A DNA stretch of 5,315 nucleotides from Planctomycetota bacterium. GTDB lineage: Bacteria; Planctomycetota; Phycisphaerae; UBA1845. The position numbers and the translations under genes are program-made. The DNA lies in NCBI GenBank assembly GCA_022563055.1, contig JADFOB010000123.1:1-5315 (forward strand). The letters run 5' to 3'. The notes under the pieces were generated by a model. The model saw nothing but the letters and a program-made list of their open reading frames with translations. It was not told the DNA's origin and did not search any database. This document shows, piece after piece, positions 1 through 5,315 of this stretch; positions within the stretch are counted from its first letter, which is position 1, and every line of letters starts with the position of its first letter.

Positions 1-86
1 TGTTCATCCCCCTAGCGGCGACGGTGTTGATGGCCGTGCATTTCTGGCGGATTCGCAAAGATGGCGGCATCAGTGGACCGCTGTAG
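1..86 (+). CDS. Cytochrome b6-like protein (cytochrome b N-terminal part), 3' end only
   Basis: Only the last 27 codons are present, read in the frame that starts at base 3, with stop TAG at 84-86. The peptide is the end of a membrane helix followed by HFWRIRKDGGISGPL. This closely matches the C-terminus of chloroplast and cyanobacterial cytochrome b6 (…HFLMIRKQGISGPL, from memory), where the protein also stops right after this motif. By that alignment the His codon at 39-41 would be a ligand of one of the two b hemes. The protein is therefore a four-helix, heme-carrying cytochrome b half that ends before the Qo-loop half. That second half is supplied by the next gene, so cytochrome b is split as in b6f complexes. 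A petB/qcrB-type name would suit it, but too little is visible to assign a symbol. A Rieske iron-sulfur gene would be expected further upstream. Confidence 0.85.
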   Translation, partial: FIPLAATVLMAVHFWRIRKDGGISGPL

Positions 87-96
87 GGCAGAGAAA

Positions 97-124
97 TTGT
101 GAGTTGTGAAGTGTGGATTGTGAA
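97..124 (+). repeat. Four-unit 7-bp tandem repeat, TTGTGAA-like
   Basis: The bases split into four contiguous 7-mers: TTGTGAG (97-103), TTGTGAA (104-110), GTGTGGA (111-117) and TTGTGAA (118-124). Units 2 and 4 are identical, unit 1 differs from them at one base and unit 3 at two. It begins ten bases after the stop codon of the upstream gene and is AT-richer than the flanking coding DNA. Function is unknown. It could be a degenerate intergenic repeat family or simple slippage. Confidence 0.6.
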
Positions 125-127
125 TGA

Positions 128-159
128 CAAGTCGGAAGTCGCTTCCGCTTCTTGACTTG
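128..159 (+). other. Two-part inverted repeat (possible RNA hairpin)
   Basis: Outer arms CAAGTC (128-133) and GACTTG (154-159) are perfect complements. Inside them GGAAG (134-138) and CTTCC (142-146) pair around a TCG loop, and a seven-base bulge (147-153) lies on the 3' side. In RNA this could fold into an 11-bp bulged hairpin beginning 41 bases after the upstream stop. There is no following run of U, so it is more plausibly a transcript-stabilising or processing element than a terminator. It could also be chance. Confidence 0.4.
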
Positions 160-246
160 CGATCTGGCAGGGCACTGGCACACACGCGATAAGCAGCATA
201 CTTCGGCCGCCACTGGGGCTACCGAACCATCACAACAGAGTGGTTC

Positions 247-1353
247 ATGCGCACGATGCTTGCAGCGACATCCGCGATCGAACAGGTCAAGCACCTCATC
301 AATGTGGTGTGCCAACCGCATTGGTTCCTGATTCTCTCGGTGGTTGCCCTGAGCGTGTTCCTGCTGGGTTATCGCACGTTTACCAAGCCGGCCGTCGCGG
401 CGGTGATCGGGGCGTTGGCCGTGCTCTTTTTCCTGGCCAGTTGCCTCGATTCGAACTTTGTGAAGATCGTCACCAAGGCCGACAACGTCCCCATCGTCAT
501 GATGATGTTCCTGGTCGGCTTCTTCCTCTGGCTGGCATTCCGCCGGGCGGCGATCAACGACGAGCGGATGGAGCGGGGTGAGCCGCTGGTCGAGGCGGGT
601 GCGGACGACAAGGTGTTGGTCTGGCCTGATCTGGTCTACATTGAGCTGATCGCGATCGTGTTGTGTACGGCGTTGCTGATCGTTTGGGCGGTCGTTCTTC
701 CAGCGCCGCTCGAGCAGCCGGCCAACCCGAACCTCGCGCCGAACCCGGCGAAAGCCCCGTGGTATTTCCTCGGTCTTCAGGAGATGCTGGTCTACTTCGA
801 CCCGTGGTTGGCGGGCGTCGTGTTCCCCGGTCTGATCGTCGTGGGGCTGATCGCGATTCCCTACATCGACAAGAATCCGCGCGGCAACGGTTACTACACG
901 TTCGCACAGCGTCCCTTTGCCATCACGACCTTCCTTTTCGGGTTTGTGATTCTCTGGGTGGTGCTGATTATTTTCGGCACGTTCCTTCGCGGTCCCAACT
1001 GGAACTTCTTTGGGCCTTATGAATATTGGGATCATCATCGCCCCGCGGCGCTCTTGAATACCGAGTTCCACGATCTGATCTGGATTGGTCTGCTGGGCCG
1101 GGCGCTGCCGGAGAACTTCCTGGTGCGCGAGCTTCCGGGAATCCTGTTGCTGGGCGCCTATTTCGTGGCGGGTCCGCTGGTGCTGCGCGCGCTGTTTTTC
1201 CGGAAGATGTACGTCCAACTGGGTCTGATCCGGTTCAACGTCGTCGCGTTCCTGTTGCTTATGATGTTGTTGATGCCGATCAAGATGGTGCTGCGGTGGA
1301 CGTTGAACCTGCACTACATCATCGGCATTACGGAGTGGTTCTTCAACGTGTAG
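247..1353 (+). CDS. Cytochrome b C-terminal domain protein, extended subunit IV-like, of a bc/b6f-type complex
   Basis: This 368-residue integral membrane protein forms the second half of a split cytochrome b and contributes to the quinol-oxidation (Qo) site. I read about eight hydrophobic segments, near residues 26-42, 50-66, 81-98, 129-151, 188-206, 222-246, 297-316 and 331-348. The cytochrome b-like core spans roughly 123-250. It starts with VLVWPDL (123-129), then has the Qo loop NPAKAPWYFLGLQE (166-179), followed by the helix ending in PYIDKNPRG. The usual PEWY signature reads APWY (170-173), so the catalytic-loop Glu is Pro. E179 is nearby. Chloroplast subunit IV is only about 160 residues. 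Here three extra helices precede the core and two follow it, an enlargement I recall from planctomycete and deltaproteobacterial homologues. There is no CxxCH, so unlike Firmicutes QcrC it carries no c heme. ATG 247 was chosen as the first in-frame start. ATG 256 is also possible, and neither has a strong Shine-Dalgarno. It is probably co-transcribed with the gene starting 10 bases after its stop. It would often be labelled petD-like. Confidence 0.92.
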   Translation: MRTMLAATSAIEQVKHLINVVCQPHWFLILSVVALSVFLLGYRTFTKPAVAAVIGALAVLFFLASCLDSNFVKIVTKADNVPIVMMMFLVGFFLWLAFRRAAINDERMERGEPLVEAGADDKVLVWPDLVYIELIAIVLCTALLIVWAVVLPAPLEQPANPNLAPNPAKAPWYFLGLQEMLVYFDPWLAGVVFPGLIVVGLIAIPYIDKNPRGNGYYTFAQRPFAITTFLFGFVILWVVLIIFGTFLRGPNWNFFGPYEYWDHHRPAALLNTEFHDLIWIGLLGRALPENFLVRELPGILLLGAYFVAGPLVLRALFFRKMYVQLGLIRFNVVAFLLLMMLLMPIKMVLRWTLNLHYIIGITEWFFNV

Positions 1354-1363
1354 CTTGAGCGAG

Positions 1364-4300
1364 ATGCCGGTAACCGAAGAACGATTATACAGTCCCCGCA
1401 AGCTGGACCGATGGTTCGCGGTCAGTAGCGTTGTCATGACCGTCTCCATCGTGTGGATGGTCTACGTCGACTACGACAGACCGTGGCGACATGTTCAGGT
1501 TGATTACTTTATCGCCCAAGCGAGTCTTGCGCACCTCGAGTACCTCGACTCGCTGCGCCCCGAGCGATTGGAAGAGCTTTCGGAGGCCAAGCAGCGCCTC
1601 GCCAATGCCCGGCAGTTGGCCGACGACACCACGGCCATCGAGCGGCAGGAGCTGGAACAAGCGCTGGCGGAAGCGGATCTGGAGTTCAAGAAGTCGGACG
1701 GCGGGTACAGCCAGAAGTCTCAGGTCTTGGAAGTTACCAGGGACACGTACGAACGGATCCTGGCCAAGCATGGTCCCCATGACCGGGCGACCGAGTCGGC
1801 GCATCAGCAGGTGAGTGAGGAAGAAGAGGAGGTTGACCGCCTTCGCGCGATCAATGAGCGATGGGAGGACGAGAGGAAACGGATCGAGAAATCGTTGCGA
1901 AAGCTCAATGAACCCGTGCAGTTGGCCCAAAAGCGGGTTGCGGATATCGAGAAGGTGCGCGACTCCGCTCTGAAACGGGATCAGCAGTATCGTGGCGTGC
2001 TCAGCGACGAGGGGCTCCTGGGCGGCATTCCGATCGTTAAGATGTTGATCCACATGCCGCTGGGGGACTTCATCGCACCGATGACAACACCGGGGCGTCA
2101 ACAGATCAAACAACTCGTCCTTCCCGACGTTCGACAAGGGCTCAACTACCTCGAAACCTACACGACGGATCGGTGTACGACGTGCCACATCGCCATCAAC
2201 GACCCGGACTTCTCTCTGGGCCATCTGGCGACAAAGCTCGAGGACGCTCTGCCGGGGATCAACGAGGCTCTAAGGCAACTGGGGCACGAACCTTTCGAGA
2301 CGCCGCTTCCGCCGGTCCTCGAGGCGGACGGTAAGACCCTACCCGCCGGTGCAGTGACCGAGCACTGGGATGAACTGAGCCATGAGCAGCAGGACGCGTA
2401 TTTCGCCACGCTGCTCGAGCTGGTCAACCGTTACATGGAACTGGCGGGTCGCAAAACGATCGAGTTGGGACAGCCGATTCTGGCACACCCCGATCTGGCG
2501 TTGTACGTCTCGATCGATTCACCTCATCCGATGGCCAAGGTTGGCTGCACGGTGTGCCACGAGGGCAATCCACAGGAGACGGATTTCGTTCAGGCCGCCC
2601 ACTCGCCACCCACCCACGAGATTGAAGAGGAGTGGAAGGAGGCGTACTACGTTCGCCACCTCGGGATCCCGAGCGTCACGTTCGAGACGGTGGAGCACCA
2701 CTGGGATCATCCGATGCACCTGCCGCAGTATACCGAAGCGGGTTGCGCCAAGTGCCATCCTCAGATCGCGGACATTGCCCGGTTCGAAGGCGAGCGTCGC
2801 GGTGGGAGGATCAACCTGGGACGGCACCTGTTTACGCAGGTCGGGTGCATCAACTGTCACGATGTCGACGATCTAAAGGGTTCGCGGAAGGTGGGACCGG
2901 ATTTGCGCCGGATCGCTTCCAAACTCGAGCGCGACTTCGTCCAGCAATGGGTCTATCATCCGCAGAAGTTCCGCCCGTCGACGCTCATGCCGCACTTCTT
3001 CATGCAGGAGAACAACCGGGCGCAAAGCGCCAACAAGTTCGATCCCGATCCGGTCCTTCGGACTCAGACGGAGGTGGCGGCGCTCACGCACTACCTCTAC
3101 CTGGTGTCGGAGGAATGGCAGCCGATCGACAAACCAGCCGAGATTACGCCGGACCCCGCCCGCGGTCGTTCGTTGTTCAAAGAGGTCGGCTGCCTCGGGT
3201 GTCACGCGAATCTCGCGGAGTTTGGTGAGGAATGGATCGCCCGTGATCTGGTGCACCGCGAAGGGCTCGATGAAGAAACCGCCACTTTCCGCTACAGGGG
3301 CATGACGCATGAACAGCGCGTCGGTTACGCGATCCAGCACTTTAAGTCGGATATCGATACGATTCTTGACCCCGAGGCGTCACGTTTCGATCCGGAAAAA
3401 CCCTACAACCCGCCGGTCTTTAGCCGATTCGCCCCCGAGCTATCGGGCATCGGTTCGAAGGTGACGTTCGATTGGCTCTACTCCTGGGTCATGGATCCAA
3501 CGCACTACGCGTCTGCGACGAAGATGCCGAGCATGCGTTTGACGCCGCCCGATGCGGCAGACATCACGGCCTACCTGCTGACGCTCAAGGAGCACGCCTT
3601 TGACCAGGGTGGTCCCCAGATGGATGCCGCGCAGCGCCGAATGGTCGAGGAGTTGCTCTTCGAGTTACTCTCGGCGCAGCGCTCGGAGCGACGAAGCCGC
3701 GCGATCATTCAAGATGAGGGCGGCGAGCTGACCGGGATGCTCGAAACGCTCCTGACCGGTTCTCTGGGAAAGCAGGGCGCGTCCGATCTGATCTCGCCGC
3801 TTGACCTTCAAGACAGGCAGCTCGCCTTCCTCGGGCACAAGATGATCAGCCACTACGGCTGCTACACCTGCCATGAGATTCGAGGATTCGAGGGGGCGAC
3901 ACCGGTGGGTACGAAGCTGACCGACTGGGCCCAGAAACCGGTCTCGCAACTGGACTTCGCCTTTTACGACAACGCCTTCCATGACATGCGGGAGCAGAAG
4001 GAGGAGATTTTCGGCTACATCTATCCGCGCGACGCCGAGGCGTTGATTGCGCGATCGCCGATTCCCGACGACGCGCGCGAGCAGATTATCCATACGCACG
4101 CGGCCTTTGCCAAGCACAAGATGCTCAACCCGCGTATCTGGGATCGCCGGAAGATCAAGCGCCCCTACGATAAGCTCAAGATGCCCAACTTTTACTTCAC
4201 GGAGGAAGAGGCGGAGGCGTTGACGACCTACCTGCTGTCGCGTACCCCGGCGCGGGTCAACGATGTGCTGAAGGTCGACTACGAGGTCGACGCGCTGGGA

Positions 4301-5315
4301 CCGATCGCCCGCGGGCGCAATCTGACGCGGGAGCTGAATTGCAACGGGTGCCACCAGCTCGAGGACAACGCTCCGTTGGTCCAGCAGTATTTCCGGCGGG
4401 AGCTCGACGGTCAGCTCACGTTCGACGAACTCAACGCGCCGCCGCGTCTGTGGGGCCAAGGCGCCAAGGTGCAGCACCATTGGCTTCACGGGTTCTTCCA
4501 GAATGTTGGGCCGCTTCGCCCGTGGCTTTCGATTCGGATGCCGAGCTTCCAGCTGACCAGCGAACAGGCGACAACCCTGGTCGAGTATTTCGCGGCGCTG
4601 AGCCAGCGCGACGCGCACAAGCTGGCGGCGGCACACACGCGCATCGACGAGTACTTCGAGGCGGAGCGTGCTCGTACGGGGGAGTCCGAAGAAACGGAAC
4701 AGCGCGTCGCCAGCTGGTTCAAGGCGGATCTGTTGCAAGACTCCGCGGCGCAGTTGAGGCGTTTCGCCGTCGAGCGAGAGCTGATTCGCGGCCGAGAGTT
4801 GGATACGCTCGTGCGGTCGCCGGAGAGAATCCGGCAGGCGCACGAAAGGCTGCTCGTTCGGACCCGGTTCATGGAGACGCTCTACGACGTTGAATACCCA
4901 TTCGTGGAGCCGGCGCAGGCCCTGTTGCCGGACGATCAGTTCGAGCTTGGATCGCGGCTCTTTAACGACATGGGTTGCCTCAAATGCCACGTTCTTGGCC
5001 GGATGGAATCCGCACCGGCCGGCGACACCGATGCGTTCGTGCAGACCTACCGGCTCGACGCGGTGCGCGGCGAAGGCGAAGACGCGGTAGCCATCATCAA
5101 TGGCCTGCCCTACCGGGTCGGGTCCACCATCGACGGGCACACGTTGATCAGCGCCGGCAACATCTACTATGACACGGGTGACGTGGACACATCAGCCGTC
5201 TTCGAGGGGCCCAATGCCGCAGGCGAAACGGAGCGGATTCAGCTTCAGGCGCCCAGCGCACCGGATCTCGGACTGACGTACCAGCGGCTGCGCCGCGATT
5301 GGGTGCTTAGCTGGA
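1364..5315 (+). CDS. Giant membrane-anchored multiheme cytochrome c (at least 8 hemes), 3' end beyond window
   Basis: One uninterrupted frame of 1317 codons, still open at the window edge. Probable role: electron acceptor and conduit of the adjacent cytochrome b/Rieske complex, in place of cytochrome c1 or f, outside the cytoplasmic membrane. Order: basic N-terminus and uncleaved anchor helix (about 18-34); charged coiled coil (about 55-210); linker with HMPLGDFIAP (230-239); then CxxCH motifs at residues 271 (CTTCH), 395 (CTVCH), 461 (CAKCH), 495 (CINCH), 610 (CLGCH), 833 (CYTCH), 993 (CNGCH) and 1205 (CLKCH). All 16 cysteines lie in these motifs. The first three have no obvious Met ligand and form a tri-heme module. 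H445, H446, H449 and H452 are candidate axial ligands. The other five head class I-like domains with probable Met ligands M542, M721, M940 and M1059; the last is cut off. Helical linkers lie near 745-815 and 1090-1190. Start ATG 1364 retains the whole anchor; purine-rich GAGCGAG precedes it. TTG 1355 is an alternative; ATG 1436 would cut the helix. Recalled planctomycete bc-associated cytochromes share these heme contexts; the exact family is unassigned. Confidence 0.93.
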   Translation, partial: MPVTEERLYSPRKLDRWFAVSSVVMTVSIVWMVYVDYDRPWRHVQVDYFIAQASLAHLEYLDSLRPERLEELSEAKQRLANARQLADDTTAIERQELEQALAEADLEFKKSDGGYSQKSQVLEVTRDTYERILAKHGPHDRATESAHQQVSEEEEEVDRLRAINERWEDERKRIEKSLRKLNEPVQLAQKRVADIEKVRDSALKRDQQYRGVLSDEGLLGGIPIVKMLIHMPLGDFIAPMTTPGRQQIKQLVLPDVRQGLNYLETYTTDRCTTCHIAINDPDFSLGHLATKLEDALPGINEALRQLGHEPFETPLPPVLEADGKTLPAGAVTEHWDELSHEQQDAYFATLLELVNRYMELAGRKTIELGQPILAHPDLALYVSIDSPHPMAKVGCTVCHEGNPQETDFVQAAHSPPTHEIEEEWKEAYYVRHLGIPSVTFETVEHHWDHPMHLPQYTEAGCAKCHPQIADIARFEGERRGGRINLGRHLFTQVGCINCHDVDDLKGSRKVGPDLRRIASKLERDFVQQWVYHPQKFRPSTLMPHFFMQENNRAQSANKFDPDPVLRTQTEVAALTHYLYLVSEEWQPIDKPAEITPDPARGRSLFKEVGCLGCHANLAEFGEEWIARDLVHREGLDEETATFRYRGMTHEQRVGYAIQHFKSDIDTILDPEASRFDPEKPYNPPVFSRFAPELSGIGSKVTFDWLYSWVMDPTHYASATKMPSMRLTPPDAADITAYLLTLKEHAFDQGGPQMDAAQRRMVEELLFELLSAQRSERRSRAIIQDEGGELTGMLETLLTGSLGKQGASDLISPLDLQDRQLAFLGHKMISHYGCYTCHEIRGFEGATPVGTKLTDWAQKPVSQLDFAFYDNAFHDMREQKEEIFGYIYPRDAEALIARSPIPDDAREQIIHTHAAFAKHKMLNPRIWDRRKIKRPYDKLKMPNFYFTEEEAEALTTYLLSRTPARVNDVLKVDYEVDALGPIARGRNLTRELNCNGCHQLEDNAPLVQQYFRRELDGQLTFDELNAPPRLWGQGAKVQHHWLHGFFQNVGPLRPWLSIRMPSFQLTSEQATTLVEYFAALSQRDAHKLAAAHTRIDEYFEAERARTGESEETEQRVASWFKADLLQDSAAQLRRFAVERELIRGRELDTLVRSPERIRQAHERLLVRTRFMETLYDVEYPFVEPAQALLPDDQFELGSRLFNDMGCLKCHVLGRMESAPAGDTDAFVQTYRLDAVRGEGEDAVAIINGLPYRVGSTIDGHTLISAGNIYYDTGDVDTSAVFEGPNAAGETERIQLQAPSAPDLGLTYQRLRRDWVLSW

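Larger units (their letters stand above)
87..246 (+). other. Non-coding gap between the two cytochrome b genes
   Basis: These 160 bases separate the two cytochrome b halves, whereas the next junction in the operon is only 10 bases. No convincing ORF lies here on either strand. It holds a short 7-bp tandem repeat (97-124) and a two-part inverted repeat (128-159), both listed separately. Bases 160-246 show nothing I can name. A weak purine stretch, AGAG at 237-240, sits six bases before the next ATG and is the only candidate ribosome binding site. No T-run follows the inverted repeat, so an intrinsic terminator is not supported, and transcription probably continues from the upstream gene. Confidence 0.7.

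Noticed and set aside
128..159. Inverted repeat as a rho-independent terminator
   Set aside because: The stem is interrupted by a seven-base bulge and is followed by a mixed sequence, not a T-run. The downstream gene needs to be transcribed with its partner.
152..200. Possible sigma70-type promoter: TTGACT at 152-157 as a -35 box
   Set aside because: No acceptable -10 box lies 16-18 bases downstream. The nearest AT-rich hexamers (around 187-200) are too far away, and TTGACT is part of the inverted repeat.
70..1449. 459-residue open frame on the minus strand opposite the cytochrome b gene
   Set aside because: Its product is highly charged, Gln/His/Arg-rich, has no recognisable domain, and lies exactly opposite a clear membrane protein. 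It is a codon-bias shadow of the GC-rich sense gene.
1385..2224. 279-residue open frame on the minus strand
   Set aside because: It is opposite the anchor and coiled-coil part of the cytochrome. No domain is seen, and the sense frame continues unbroken into the heme domains.
2382..3228. Overlapping plus-strand frames at 2382-2876 and 2632-3228
   Set aside because: They are out of frame with the cytochrome and give Arg/Ser/Thr-rich or Arg/Gly-rich sequences typical of shifted reading of GC-rich genes.
3665..5140. 491-residue open frame on the minus strand
   Set aside because: It lies entirely opposite the multiheme cytochrome frame, which has four ordered CxxCH motifs across this stretch. 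The antisense product has low-complexity Arg/Leu/Val-rich composition and no motif.
1364..5315. Large cytochrome frame as two or more genes fused by sequencing error
   Set aside because: I translated it codon by codon without meeting a stop. Heme motifs stay in one frame from base 2174 to 4990, and linkers read as normal protein, so no frameshift is indicated.

Overview
The window carries part of a respiratory quinol:cytochrome c oxidoreductase (cytochrome bc / b6f-type, complex III-like) operon. All genes are on the + strand, and the DNA is GC-rich. Three features suggest a planctomycete or a related deep-branching bacterium: a split cytochrome b, an enlarged 'subunit IV' with extra membrane helices, and a giant multiheme cytochrome c directly behind it. 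This taxonomic reading rests on recalled family patterns, not on a search.

Layout: (1) Bases 1-86 are the last 27 codons of a cytochrome b6-like N-terminal cytochrome b gene. (2) Bases 87-246 are a 160-bp non-coding gap with a 7-bp tandem repeat and a two-part inverted repeat. (3) Bases 247-1353 encode a 368-residue membrane protein with the cytochrome b C-terminal domain. (4) After only 10 bases, a very large open frame runs from 1364 to the window edge at 5315 and is still open (at least 1317 codons). It encodes a membrane-anchored cytochrome c with a long coiled-coil stalk and eight CxxCH heme-binding motifs. This frame covers three quarters of the window and explains all other ORFs there as shadows.

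How they work together (inference from family knowledge): the two cytochrome b pieces form the membrane core that oxidises quinol and carries the two b hemes. A Rieske protein, expected upstream of the window, takes one electron. The multiheme protein, sitting outside the cytoplasmic membrane, would replace the usual mono-heme cytochrome c1 or f and conduct electrons through at least eight hemes to a downstream acceptor. The Qo-site motif is APWY rather than PEWY, which fits a low-potential (menaquinone-type) complex.

I saw no RNA genes, mobile elements, CRISPR arrays, clear promoter or terminator. The most notable item is the architecture of the multiheme cytochrome: a three-heme module followed by five tandem class I-like c domains, with every visible cysteine used for heme attachment.
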